From Gemmatales bacterium (GTDB lineage: Bacteria > Planctomycetota > Planctomycetia > Gemmatales > HRBIN36): a stretch of 38,966 nucleotides of DNA. The stretch covers positions 1 to 38,966 of the forward strand of contig JANXCQ010000034.1 in NCBI GenBank assembly GCA_025060195.1, written 5' to 3'. Made by a program: the position numbers and the translations under genes. The first letter of the stretch is position 1; every line of letters begins with the position of its first letter. This document shows, in pieces, positions 1 through 8,734 of the stretch. A model generated the notes under the pieces. It had not been told where the DNA came from. It saw nothing but the letters and a program-made list of their open reading frames with translations, and made no database searches.

Positions 1-930
1 GGCGTGTCCACAATAGTCTCGGCCTCGATGTCCACCGCGACAGGACTCTCATTGGTTACCTCTATATAGACATAAGCGGTGTCGGCATCTATACCGTCGG
101 ACACTGTATAAGAGAAAAGATCACTGCCGACGAAGCCCGCCGCGGGAGTATACTCGAGCCAACCTTGACTAAATACCCGCACGGCCCCTCCCGACGCTAA
201 CGTGACACTCTCTCCCAAACCAATCTCCTGCCCGTCAATGGCCACTATTTCCAGCAGGTCATTGTCCGAATCGGAGACTGAAACTTGAATATCTGCTGGT
301 CGGTCATGGGAGACACTCACATAGCTATCATAAGCCTGAGGGGCGTTGTTATAGACATTGATCCACACGATGGCGCTGTTGCCTGGGCTAAGCCCGTCAC
401 TCCAGGTGAAGGTGAAACTATCGCTGCCGACGAAGCGCTGGTTCGGCGTGTAGGTGAACCTGCCATTCGCATGGAACGTGAGACTGCCGTGCGATGGGCC
501 GCTGACGAGCTGAGCGGTGATCGCGTCGCCGTCGGGATCGTAGCCGTACACTTTGGCACTAAGTTCGGTGTCATGCAGGATGGTGTAGTGGGCGTCCAAC
601 GCGACGGCTGTGAGGTACGGTTATTTTCTACCTTATCTTCGGCATCATGCTAAGATAGTATAGTTGTCATCAGAGGCCACGGGGGCGTTGTTAGAAAAAT
701 ATAAGATCACATTGTCGAAGCGTAGTTATAGTAAGAGTGGCGTTTGTTCCCTCGGCAGCCAGGTATTCCGCGAGCATCATGATGTTTGGGATGCATTCTC
801 ACGCGTTGCGCCTTCTATCTGACTAAGGTTATCTATATATGCACCTTCGGTACCTGATTGGTTCACTCCCTCATAAGCATAGTGATATAGCACTTGTCCA
901 TGGCTAACACGATGCGAAACCTAGCTTGAT
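1..930 (-). pseudogene. Decayed cadherin-like repeat exoprotein fragment (runs off left edge)
   Basis: On the minus strand one frame is open from 620 to the left edge. It encodes at least two tandem beta-sandwich repeats of the cadherin-like/Ig-like type seen in planctomycete surface proteins; each repeat has a YTP...FVGSD.F signature followed by a (T/S)-(W/V)-S-D-G stretch, and linkers of the NNAP type. Upstream the same frame has TAA (621-623), TAA (633-635) and TGA (645-647). Beyond these stops the text resumes in frame (FDNVILYFSNNAPVASDDNY, about 716-657), then breaks again at TAA 726-728. Further coding-like pieces appear in other frames (LAEYLAAEGTNATLTITTL at about 774-718, GQVLYHYAYEGVNQ at about 902-861). 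No start codon with a signal peptide is visible. The protein was probably secreted and adhesive. I read it as a multiply broken gene; a short TTG-started ORF from 599 is the less likely alternative. Confidence 0.7.
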
Positions 931-938
931 TAGACAGG

Positions 939-1655
939 TTATTTTTTCTCCGGTTCCTCAAGCGGAAAGAGCACTTTATCAGGTCCTTTTCCTTGCCTGA
1001 TAGCATTATCTTTCGGACCATATGGAAAGAGCGCGAAAATTTTTCCTGTTCGGGCGTTGATGAAATATAAGTTTGAGAATTCGACCGGCCTATCTCTGAT
1101 CGCCGTCGTTAGCCAGATCACATCGCCAGCATTTCCAAACCCCGGAGCATCTCGGGAGAGAATCATGGCGGTGATGATGATTGGGAGTTCCCAGTAGGAG
1201 AGGCCATAGGCAGGTGGACCTGCGAAATCCAACGCCATACGAGCAGGAATCCGACCCAGGAGCTCATTGATTATCTCTGGGTGCCAAATCTTATTTTCCT
1301 TATGGAACTTCTCGAAGAATCTCTTTTGATCTTCGTGCTGAAATAAGCCCTCAGCGGTATTGAGAATGCTAATGGTGAACCCGTCGTAACTGACTCTGCA
1401 CCATTTGTACCGGGCAGCGGATTCGCTCAGCTGATACCGGTCGGGGTCTATACCGCAAGTCCACCTCCTTTCGAGCAAGGGTCGAAGCTTACTCCATTCG
1501 ACGGGGAATTCGGTTACGCCGGTATCTCGACGCAATGGGTCGAATCCCCGCAACTCTTCTAAGGTTTCGTCAGCGGTAGATTTCGCCACGAAGAGGGCCC
1601 CCAGGAGAAACGCGATTCCATGAGTCATCAGCGACAGTAAGCTAAACCGCCTCAT
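939..1655 (-). CDS. Exported protein of unknown function
   Basis: A protein of about 238 residues that I do not recognise. It begins MRRFSLLSLMTHG and continues with a hydrophobic stretch (AFLLGALFVAKSTADE) that looks like a signal peptide or N-terminal anchor, so it is probably exported. The rest is mixed charged/hydrophobic with two cysteines (RRWTCGID and YKWCRVSY) that could pair outside the cytoplasm. A C-terminal stretch (NLYFINARTGKIFALFPYG) looks like beta-strand. A longer version starting at GTG 1673 exists, but AAAGGAGG lies inside it just before ATG 1655, so the ATG is the better start. It follows the small ORF 1683-1910 on the same strand, possibly in one transcript. Product function unknown. 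Confidence 0.7.
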   Translation of the reverse strand: MRRFSLLSLMTHGIAFLLGALFVAKSTADETLEELRGFDPLRRDTGVTEFPVEWSKLRPLLERRWTCGIDPDRYQLSESAARYKWCRVSYDGFTISILNTAEGLFQHEDQKRFFEKFHKENKIWHPEIINELLGRIPARMALDFAGPPAYGLSYWELPIIITAMILSRDAPGFGNAGDVIWLTTAIRDRPVEFSNLYFINARTGKIFALFPYGPKDNAIRQGKGPDKVLFPLEEPEKK

Positions 1656-1662
1656 GACCAAT

Positions 1663-1670
1663 CCTCCTTT
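1663..1670 (-). promoter_or_regulatory. Ribosome binding site deciding start of the 939-1655 gene
   Basis: The minus strand reads AAAGGAGG here, 7 bases before ATG 1655. It overlaps codons 2-4 of the longer GTG-started reading, which argues for the ATG. Confidence 0.7.
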
Positions 1671-1682
1671 CACTAGTCAGTG

Positions 1683-1910
1683 TTAGTAGGCAGGTACAGC
1701 CACTCTAGTGAGTTCTCGTGTATTCTCGATATTCTTGCAAACAATTATAACCGCGGCTGGGAAAGTCTCCGTTTTACCATTGCGACCATTCAGGTCCAGG
1801 TCTAAGCCGTCTTCCTTCACCGTAGCAACCATTTCAACGAAGTACCCCGCGATGGACTGCCTGTCAATCTGCTTCAACCGCTCTTCATCGTTCGCGCCGT
1901 CGTACATCAC
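1683..1910 (-). CDS. Small hypothetical protein, 5' end uncertain, possibly truncated
   Basis: Counting from GTG 1910 the frame gives 75 residues ending NTRELTRVAVPAY; the ATG is at 1907. Unusually, the frame stays open upstream to a TGA at 2013-2015, and this part also reads like protein (about 34 more residues, including IINIVIFDPSWPPFFGVMYD) yet contains no ATG, GTG or TTG. Either the gene starts at 1910/1907, or it uses a rare start (for example CTG at 1994), or its true 5' end has been lost. The broken exoprotein gene nearby makes loss plausible. The stop lies 27 bases before the start of the exported protein gene, so the two may have formed an operon. I do not recognise a family. Confidence 0.45.
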   Translation of the reverse strand: MMYDGANDEERLKQIDRQSIAGYFVEMVATVKEDGLDLDLNGRNGKTETFPAAVIIVCKNIENTRELTRVAVPAY

Positions 1911-2015
1911 TCCAAAGAATGGTGGCCAGGATGGATCAAATATTACTATGTTGATTATGTTACAAATGTACTCGTAAAAGGTGATGAATGTCAGGGGATT
2001 GGGATATATGACTCA

Positions 2016-2562
2016 GGCAAAAATGTTCTATTTCAGGTCGGAAATGGGGCAGAGGCAAAGGGCCTGTCACGATCCTGCAAAATCGCGAATTTGCCGTGGG
2101 TTTTACCCGAGAAATTTTTGAAAATGCCTGCGCGGCTGCCGTGGGGTTTCCTGCAGAAATTGTAAGCGTTTGCGGGAAAACCAGTTAGGATACAAGTTTA
2201 TCAGGTCACTTGGTTTGCCGTGGGGGATGGAAAAGGGTACGGATCTGCACCCATGGAAAATTGCGGTGCCGCGCGGGGTTTGCCTAGGGGTGCCGAAGTG
2301 TGTCGGGATGGCTTGGTTCGGCGTCGGCAGCGAGGAAAGCGCGTGAGCTAATGGGTCGTGCTGGTGCGGAGGTCAGTCGGGTGAAATTGGTGCCTCCTGC
2401 TTGAACCGAGTTGTCCTTCAGCGTATGACGTTGAGGGTGCATCGGCAGATGGATTCGGCCTCTATGAAGGGCGAGAGCTGCCTATCATTTTGGGAGGAGG
2501 TCTCAAGCGAATGCACATGTACTGTGGCCTTATGATGGCAGTGACGAGTAGATGCGAGAGAC
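2016..2562. other. Intergenic stretch upstream of tgt
   Basis: About 550 bases with no convincing gene on either strand; the ORFs reaching in from 2418 and 2530 are antisense shadows of tgt. It holds four G-rich near-repeats (listed separately). The tgt promoter must lie here, but I see no clear -35/-10 pair. Confidence 0.5.
2091..2285 (+). repeat. Four short imperfect direct repeats (core GCCGTGGGG)
   Basis: Related words occur at about 2091 (TTGCCGTGGGTTTT), 2137 (TGCCGTGGGGTTTCC), 2215 (TTGCCGTGGGGGAT) and 2268 (TGCCGCGCGGGGTTTGCC). Each is followed by an A-rich patch (GAGAAATTT, CAGAAATT, GGAAAAGG). Spacings are about 46, 78 and 53 bases. They could be degenerate operator sites or relics; function unknown. 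Confidence 0.35.
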
Positions 2563-3678
2563 ATGGCGGAAACACTGGTGTTTGAAGTAATCCGGGAGTG
2601 TGAGCGAGCGCGGTGGGGTCGGCTGACAACGGCACACGGTGTGGTCGAAACGCCGGCGTTTATGCCGGTGGGGACGCAGGCGACGGTCAAGGGGCTGCTT
2701 CCGGAGCAGTTGCGGCAAGCTGGCGTACAGATGCTCTTGGCGAACACCTATCACTTGGCGTTGCGACCGGGGGCAGAATTGATTGCCCAGTTGGGCGGGC
2801 TGCATCGTTTTATGGGATGGTCGGGCCCGATTTTGACGGATAGTGGCGGGTACCAGGTGTTCAGTTTGGCGGCGATTCGACGCATTACCGATCACGGGGT
2901 CGAGTTTCGTTCGCATGTGGACGGGAGTTTGTTGGAGCTAACGCCGGAGCGAGCTGTGGAGATTCAAGAATTGCTCGGTTCGGATATTGCTATGTGTCTG
3001 GATGAATGTCCGCCTTACGGTGCGCCGGAAATTGTGTTGCGCGAGGCGGTACGTCGTACCATTCACTGGGCAGAGCGGTGTCGTCGGGCCCAGCGGCGTA
3101 GCGATCAGGCGATGTTTGGCATTGTGCAGGGAGGGTTGTTGGAGGATCTCCGTAGGGAGTGTGCCCAGGCACTGGTTGGGTTGGATTTTCCGGGATATGC
3201 TTTGGGTGGTTTTAGTGTTGGGGAGCCTGCGGAACTGATGTATCCAGTGATTGCGCTGGTGACGCGTTGGTTGCCGGAGAATAAACCGCGTTATTTGATG
3301 GGCGTGGGTCGGCCCCAGGATATTTTGGAGGCGGTCAGTGCGGGGATAGATTTGTTCGATTGTGTGCTGCCCACGCGCAACGGTCGCAATGGTCAGGCTT
3401 TTGTACCAGGTGGAGTCGTTCGCATACGGAATGCAGTACATCGCTCAGATCCGCGTCCCTTGCAGGAGGATTGTCCGTGTCCGGCGTGTCGGGAGTTTAG
3501 CCGAGCGTATTTGCACCACTTGTTCCACGCCGAGGAAATGCTTGGGCCAATTCTTTTGTCGCTGCACAACATCACTTTTTACCAGCGGTTCATGAGGGAA
3601 ATCCGCGAGGCGATAGCGGCGGGTCAATTTGCACAATATCGTGCGAGTCGGCTTGCCCAGTATCAGGCTGCTAATTAG
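2563..3678 (+). CDS. tgt: Queuine tRNA-ribosyltransferase
   Basis: Bacterial tRNA-guanine transglycosylase, 371 residues, normal length. It swaps guanine 34 of the GUN-anticodon tRNAs for preQ1 in the cytoplasm, a step of queuosine synthesis. Visible signatures: [11 protein letters not shown] at 92-102, with Asp93 as the expected general acid/base; the substrate-pocket segment FGIVQGG (185-191); [15 protein letters not shown] (263-277), with Asp266 as the expected nucleophile; and the zinc site C304-P-C306-x-x-C309 with His335. The gene is followed by yajC and secDF on the same strand, a linkage seen in many bacteria. ATG 2563 gives the usual N-terminus (F.V.....ARWGRL.T.HG), so the start is well placed. 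Confidence 0.97.
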   Translation: MAETLVFEVIRECERARWGRLTTAHGVVETPAFMPVGTQATVKGLLPEQLRQAGVQMLLANTYHLALRPGAELIAQLGGLHRFMGWSGPILTDSGGYQVFSLAAIRRITDHGVEFRSHVDGSLLELTPERAVEIQELLGSDIAMCLDECPPYGAPEIVLREAVRRTIHWAERCRRAQRRSDQAMFGIVQGGLLEDLRRECAQALVGLDFPGYALGGFSVGEPAELMYPVIALVTRWLPENKPRYLMGVGRPQDILEAVSAGIDLFDCVLPTRNGRNGQAFVPGGVVRIRNAVHRSDPRPLQEDCPCPACREFSRAYLHHLFHAEEMLGPILLSLHNITFYQRFMREIREAIAAGQFAQYRASRLAQYQAAN

Positions 3679-3791
3679 GATAACGTATCGCGCGGTTGCT
3701 GATGTGTTACTTAGGCGCCGCCTTATCCAGCTGGAAACTGGTAAGATTCCAAGGCATTTTGGTCGCTCGTGTCTGAATCGAGGCTTAGCCG

Positions 3792-4223
3792 ATGATCTTC
3801 TTTGATGCCTGGAAAGAAATCGCCCTGGTGAAGTACCTTCCCAATGGAACCGTGCTGGGAAGTGTCACGCCTCAGACTGGCTGGTTGCTGGCGCAGCAGG
3901 ACCCCTTAGGGGGTTGGGGGTTTTTCGTGCCGTTGTTGTTGATGCTGGTTTTGTTTTGGTTCCTGCTCATCAGGCCAGCACAGAAGCGTGAACGCGAACG
4001 TCAGGAGATGCTTGCTTCCATTCGTAAACATGATGAGGTCATCACGGCGGGCGGAATCATTGGTCGTGTGGTCGGTATTCAAGAGAAATCCGAAGGCATC
4101 GCTGGCGGCGAGGACGTATTGCGTATCGAGGTGGACGATGGTACGCATCTGCGCGTACTCCGCTCGATGATCGTCAAGGTGAAGCATAAGGACGAGACAG
4201 CGGGAGAGGTCAAGAAGAGCTAG
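3792..4223 (+). CDS. yajC: Preprotein translocase subunit YajC
   Basis: A 143-residue single-pass membrane protein that associates with SecDF and the SecYEG translocon. After a 43-residue leader there is one transmembrane segment (about 44-60, FFVPLLLMLVLFWFLLI), then the family signature R-P-x-Q-K (61-65) and a cytoplasmic domain beginning HDEVITAGGIIGRV (80-93), which matches the YajC GDxVVTxGGIxG core. It is longer than the E. coli protein (about 110 residues) because of the N-terminal leader. It sits between tgt and secDF; only 24 bases separate its stop from secDF, so co-transcription is likely. Confidence 0.93.
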   Translation: MIFFDAWKEIALVKYLPNGTVLGSVTPQTGWLLAQQDPLGGWGFFVPLLLMLVLFWFLLIRPAQKRERERQEMLASIRKHDEVITAGGIIGRVVGIQEKSEGIAGGEDVLRIEVDDGTHLRVLRSMIVKVKHKDETAGEVKKS

Positions 4224-4247
4224 TGCCGGCGAAGTGAGGGATAAGGG

Positions 4248-7200
4248 ATGCTCAAGCGGTTTTTCTGGCCCATCATCATTTGTGTGGTGCCTGTGGTTGT
4301 GTCCGCATGGATTGTGCTGGTGGCCACGCTCAACATGCTCGATCCGCAGTCGGAAGGTGGCCTGCGCTTCAACATGGGAGTGGACTTGGCTGGCGGCACC
4401 ATTCTAATTTACGAGGTGGATCGCGACTGGTGGTATAATCGTCTCAGTGAGGCGGAGCGTGCCGAGTTTGACAGTGCCCGTTTGGCCACGGCGCTGAAAC
4501 GGCGCATTGATCCCGCGGACTTGCAGCAGATTACCATCCGCCCCATTCAGACGACGCCGCCGCGGGTCGAGATCATCTTGCCGTTGCGAGCGGGTCGGCA
4601 GCAAGCGGATATTGAGCGCGTCAAGAATGCTATCGGTCAGGTAGGCAAGTTGGAGTTCCGTCTCGTGGCCGATAGCCGCGATCGAGATGCCGCGGGGCGA
4701 GAGGTGGGTCGGCAGATTTTCAAGGCCGTGCAGGAAGCGGTACGCGATTGGACGCCTGATGAGCGCAGTCTGCCCCCGCTTCCTGGCGATTATCCGCCTT
4801 TGCCGGAACCATCATTGCTCGAATGGGTCGAGTTGGCTGAGAATGTCGTCCGCGAACTGAAAAAACCGCAAGACGGCCAAACGCCGGTCTTGCCGGATGG
4901 CTTTGTCGAGGCGGGGAACTTGGCTTTTTACTACGCCAATCAGGTGAATCGCTATTTCCTGCTGACCCGCAAACCGGCCGATGAATCTTTAGCAGTGGTC
5001 GGCGAGGATTTGTCGGCAGTGTGGAAAGGTCCGGGCGGACGCACGGGACAGTTGGTGGTGCACTTCAGTATGAAGCCCACAGGGGCGGAAAAACTTTTCG
5101 CCTTGACCGAGCCTGTCGGCCACCACATGGCTATTATTCTGGACAACAAAGTGTTCTCGTACCCGGTCTTGCAGGCCCGTTTGCGCGACGGCGGCATCAT
5201 CGAAATGGGTGGGCTAACTGGCAAAGAGTTGCGCGACAAGGTGGAAGAGTTGGTGCAAGTGCTCCAATCGGGGGCGTTGCCTGCCACGCTCAACCGCACG
5301 CCCGTGAGCGAAATGAGCATGGGGCCCGGACTGGGCCAGGACACGATTCGAGCGGGGCGCAATGCCGTGATCATTTCCTTCGTTGCCGTGGTGGTGTTCA
5401 TGATCATTTACTATCGCTTTGCTGGCCTGGTCGCGAGCGTGGCACTACTGGCGAACCTGCTCATCACGGTAGCGTTTATGGTGTTTTTCAAAGCCACGTT
5501 CACTCTCCCAGGTTTGGCAGGGTTGGTACTCATGCTTGCCATGGCCGTGGATGCCAACGTGCTGATCTATGAGCGCTTGCGCGAGGAACGCGACCGCGGG
5601 GCGTCGTTGATTTTAGCACTGCGGAACGGCTACGAGCGGGCCCTGCCAACAATTCTCGATACCCACCTCACCAGTATTTTCACTGCCGTAGTGCTGTATG
5701 TCGTGGGCAACGACCAACTTAAGGGCTTCGGTGTCAGCCTTACCGTTGGCCTGATCATCTCCCTATTCACCGCCTTGTACATGACGCGCGTCATGTTCAA
5801 CCTCTGGCAATACAAGGGCTGGCTCACCAAGCTCAGCATGTTACGCTTCTTCCATAAACCCAATCTCGATTTCATGCGGGTACGTTATTACTGGTTCACG
5901 GCTACCGTGCTGCTGTCCATTTTGGGTATGGCGGTATTCCTGATACGCGGCGAAAAGGGGCTGGCGATTGATTTCACAGGCGGCACGGGCTATCACATCG
6001 TCTTCAAAGAAGTGAAGCCCATTGAGGAAGTGCGTCGGCGGTTGAGCGAACGCGAAGTTCTGCCTGATGTTACCGTGGATGCGCTCTACCGTGGTGAACA
6101 AGCGGCAGGCAATTCCCGCGAATTTATTGTCCGCACCACTCTGCGTAAGGCCGTTCAGGATCCCAGCGGTCGCGTGCACTTTGTTTTCGATCCAGAGGAA
6201 GTCAAACGTCGGGTCATGGAGACCTTCGGCGACGAGCTGGAATACGTCCAGGCGCAGGCGCAATCAAGAGAGCTACCTCCCGACCATGTGATGCGTTGGG
6301 AAGTCGAACTGACCGATAGCGATCCACCTATCCCGGCTGACAAACTCTCCGGCATCGTTGAAGAAGGTAAGACCCCGACGTTAGCACAACTCCGCCAGGC
6401 CGACGTACAACGCATTTTTGCCGTTACCAGCACAAGGGTAAGTGGCTTAGTGTCGCGTTGGTTTGCGGACCGTCAGGTGGCCAGGCCAGACCAATATTAC
6501 ACCGTCGAAGATCGGGTGCGTAGTGAAACTACATCTGACGGCCATGCCGCTTGGCGCCCTGTGGTAATTCTGCGTTACCGCTTCCCTGAAAACTTCAGCG
6601 AAACCGATCCCAACCACTTAGTACAATTCCTCGCGGAAGGCCTGAGCGGCCCGAAGTCGGAATTGTTGGAAAATTTCGATAGCCAAGTGGCCCGCGAAGT
6701 ACAGTTGACGGCGCTACAGGCGATTGTGCTCAGCTGGCTAGCGATCATCGGTTACCTCTGGTTCCGCTTTGGCAACTGGACCTTCGGAGTCGCCGCCGTG
6801 CTCTGTCTGATTCACGACGTCATGTTTTCCGCAGGCTTGCTCGGAATCGCTTCTTATTTCGCTGAGTTATTCCCGACGATATCGAGCTGGCTGCTGTTAG
6901 AGCAATTTAAGATGGACTTGTCAGGCGTGGCTGCGCTACTCACGCTCATCGGTTTCTCGGTCAACGATACGATTGTCGTTTTCGACCGTATTCGAGAGGT
7001 AAGGGGCAAAAGTCCGTTACTGACTCCCGAAATGATTAACGAAAGCATCAATCAAACGCTGAGCCGGACGATCCTGACGTCTTTCACAGCCTTCCTGGTA
7101 GTCTTCGTGTTGTATGTACTCGGCGGTCCGGGCGTACATCTATTTTCGTTCCTGATGATGGTGGGCGTGGTCGTTGGAACATATAGCTCGATCTTCGTCG

Positions 7201-7283
7201 CCAGCCCCTTACTGCTCATCCTGCGTGAGGGTCAACCGGCCGAACCAGCCCGTGCCACTGTCGGTCAAGCGGCGCGGCCGTAA
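4248..7283 (+). CDS. secDF: Fused SecD-SecF protein translocase subunit
   Basis: A 1011-residue fusion of SecD and SecF, the proton-driven RND-type factors that complete protein export at the periplasmic side. The SecD half carries the N-terminal helix, GVDLAGGT (motif D1), GPGLGQDTIRAG, and the TM4 motif AMAVDANVLIYERLREE, with Asp435 as the proton-relay residue. The SecF half starts around residue 545 with a new transmembrane helix, then GLAIDFTGG, and carries GFSVNDTIVVFDRIRE with Asp907 in its TM4. The SecF periplasmic region between GLAIDFTGG and the next helix is about 260 residues, roughly twice what I expect for a typical SecF. Long hydrophobic helices follow the 6+6 TM plan. It follows yajC closely and probably shares its transcript. 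Confidence 0.96.
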   Translation: MLKRFFWPIIICVVPVVVSAWIVLVATLNMLDPQSEGGLRFNMGVDLAGGTILIYEVDRDWWYNRLSEAERAEFDSARLATALKRRIDPADLQQITIRPIQTTPPRVEIILPLRAGRQQADIERVKNAIGQVGKLEFRLVADSRDRDAAGREVGRQIFKAVQEAVRDWTPDERSLPPLPGDYPPLPEPSLLEWVELAENVVRELKKPQDGQTPVLPDGFVEAGNLAFYYANQVNRYFLLTRKPADESLAVVGEDLSAVWKGPGGRTGQLVVHFSMKPTGAEKLFALTEPVGHHMAIILDNKVFSYPVLQARLRDGGIIEMGGLTGKELRDKVEELVQVLQSGALPATLNRTPVSEMSMGPGLGQDTIRAGRNAVIISFVAVVVFMIIYYRFAGLVASVALLANLLITVAFMVFFKATFTLPGLAGLVLMLAMAVDANVLIYERLREERDRGASLILALRNGYERALPTILDTHLTSIFTAVVLYVVGNDQLKGFGVSLTVGLIISLFTALYMTRVMFNLWQYKGWLTKLSMLRFFHKPNLDFMRVRYYWFTATVLLSILGMAVFLIRGEKGLAIDFTGGTGYHIVFKEVKPIEEVRRRLSEREVLPDVTVDALYRGEQAAGNSREFIVRTTLRKAVQDPSGRVHFVFDPEEVKRRVMETFGDELEYVQAQAQSRELPPDHVMRWEVELTDSDPPIPADKLSGIVEEGKTPTLAQLRQADVQRIFAVTSTRVSGLVSRWFADRQVARPDQYYTVEDRVRSETTSDGHAAWRPVVILRYRFPENFSETDPNHLVQFLAEGLSGPKSELLENFDSQVAREVQLTALQAIVLSWLAIIGYLWFRFGNWTFGVAAVLCLIHDVMFSAGLLGIASYFAELFPTISSWLLLEQFKMDLSGVAALLTLIGFSVNDTIVVFDRIREVRGKSPLLTPEMINESINQTLSRTILTSFTAFLVVFVLYVLGGPGVHLFSFLMMVGVVVGTYSSIFVASPLLLILREGQPAEPARATVGQAARP

Positions 7284-7622
7284 CTGGCACGATTCTCTGA
7301 TGGCGTTGGCGATAGTCGCAGAGTTTGCCCACTAACCCGGCAGGGGCTCGACTCTTCTCGTAAGCTGATAAAACAGTTGAGCGACAATGGTGATGGGCTT
7401 ATAAAACGCATTGGCTCAGGTATTCGCGGTATCCAACAATTTGCGGCTGTGTCCCGCAAAACATCCCTGCCGCGAACTGTCGTTCTTGTGCTCGCGGGAC
7501 GCTCACGCCCTGGAAATTACCGTCGCGAACAAGGTGAGATCGACTATCTGCGATGCGAACGCCGACCATTTAGTTAATTGAGAACTATTGGAAAAACGGC
7601 CGCCGAAATCGTCTGGGTGAAC
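7284..7622. other. Convergent intergenic region after secDF
   Basis: 339 bases between the ends of secDF (plus) and the PDZ protein gene (minus). The only ORFs are short (66 residues or fewer) and lack family-like sequence or a plausible start signal. I see no strong terminator; GTCCCGC near 7449 and GCGGGAC near 7495 could pair over a long loop, but the stem is short. Nothing else recognised. Confidence 0.4.
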
Positions 7623-8681
7623 CTATTTCCGCGCAGGTGTCAGACCCTTGCCCCGCATTAGGTCGGGTAATAATTTTTGCACCGCTTCGGACGGTATCGC
7701 GTAAGATTCCGTGCGGCCAGCTCGTGCAATGTTGATACCGATCACTTCGCCATCCAGGTTCACCAAAGGCCCGCCGCAATCCCGCGGCAGCAGCGTCGCA
7801 TCATGCTGGAGCACCCTCGGAAATCCAGAGCGCTTTTCGCTCAATTCCCCGCCAAGGCGATTCTGAAACTCCGCTCGCGAGAAATCTCTGGGGCGCGTTC
7901 CCAAAAGAATGCGTTTCTCTACAAATTCCTCATCCCGTAACACTACCAGGGAGACAGTTGTCCCTGGTGCATAATCGCGCAACATTTCTAGGAAACGTTC
8001 GGTATTCCGCACTCGTTGGCCGGCAAATGTGTAAATGACATCGCCACGTTGAAGCCCAGCTTTCTCCGCGGGACTTCCTTCCATCACCGAGGTAATCACC
8101 GGCCCATCTTGACTGTCTTGCAAGCTAATGCCCAAGTACCCGATGTTGGGATTGGGATAAGAACCAGGACCTTTGGCGGGAATGTCACGCGCGGGCACGC
8201 TCACTACGCCTAGAGAAGCAAGGGTTCCATCCGGCTTAGGCGCCAGCACAAAGCTACCCGCAGGCGTGTCATCACCGCTACCCCAGCGAACTGGCTTCAG
8301 CTTCGACGCATTCACGCGCAACAACAGCAGGTCGTAGGCTTCGTCTTTGCCAACGATCTGCGCCTCCAGTTCCCGACCATCGGCCAAGCGCACCCGCGCT
8401 GGCCCCTTCACCTCGCTCGCCTTGGTTAAGATGTATCCGTCGGCACCAACTACCGTTCCCAGCGCGACTTGTCTTCCTTCCACTAGCACTTCTACCGTGC
8501 TCTCAGCCGCCGAACGAACCACACTCCGTAGGCCTTCCCGCAATTGCGGATCATTACGATACGGCTTGACAGCTGGTCGGTTCTGGCTCCAAACGCTGGA
8601 CAATCCTAGACATAGCGCAACTAGTAACAATTCCAAGCTCACACGGCTGAAACGGCGAACTTGTGTAAGTTTTCCCTTCAT
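7623..8681 (-). CDS. Trypsin-like/PDZ protein with PDZ inside the protease domain; active-site residues substituted
   Basis: 352 residues with an N-terminal signal peptide (LELLLVALCLGLSSVWSQ, about 16-33), so it is exported. The fold looks like an HtrA/DegP relative with an unusual order. The first protease half (about 60-165) has GTVVGADGYILT and DLLLLRV. A PDZ domain follows (about 180-262, GYLGISL...GSPAEKAGLQRGDVI). The second protease half comes last (about 285-340, LQHDATLLPRDCGGPLVNLD). In normal HtrA the PDZ follows the complete protease. At the catalytic positions Ser89 replaces His (LTKASEV versus LTNNHVV), Asp117 is kept, and Cys302 replaces Ser (RDCGG for GNSGG). It is probably a pseudoprotease or binding protein. 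It lies 53 bases downstream of an intact homologue, likely in one operon. Confidence 0.85.
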   Translation of the reverse strand: MKGKLTQVRRFSRVSLELLLVALCLGLSSVWSQNRPAVKPYRNDPQLREGLRSVVRSAAESTVEVLVEGRQVALGTVVGADGYILTKASEVKGPARVRLADGRELEAQIVGKDEAYDLLLLRVNASKLKPVRWGSGDDTPAGSFVLAPKPDGTLASLGVVSVPARDIPAKGPGSYPNPNIGYLGISLQDSQDGPVITSVMEGSPAEKAGLQRGDVIYTFAGQRVRNTERFLEMLRDYAPGTTVSLVVLRDEEFVEKRILLGTRPRDFSRAEFQNRLGGELSEKRSGFPRVLQHDATLLPRDCGGPLVNLDGEVIGINIARAGRTESYAIPSEAVQKLLPDLMRGKGLTPARK

Positions 8682-8734
8682 TCCCTAATCTCCTTCAGCG
8701 TGGCGTGGGTTCGGCTCACAGGCTTTGGAGCTAA

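Noticed and set aside
2938..3441. 167-codon minus ORF
   Set aside because: Antisense shadow of tgt; no family-like sequence.
7377..7577. 66-codon ORF after secDF
   Set aside because: No ribosome site and no protein-like pattern; sits in a convergent gap.
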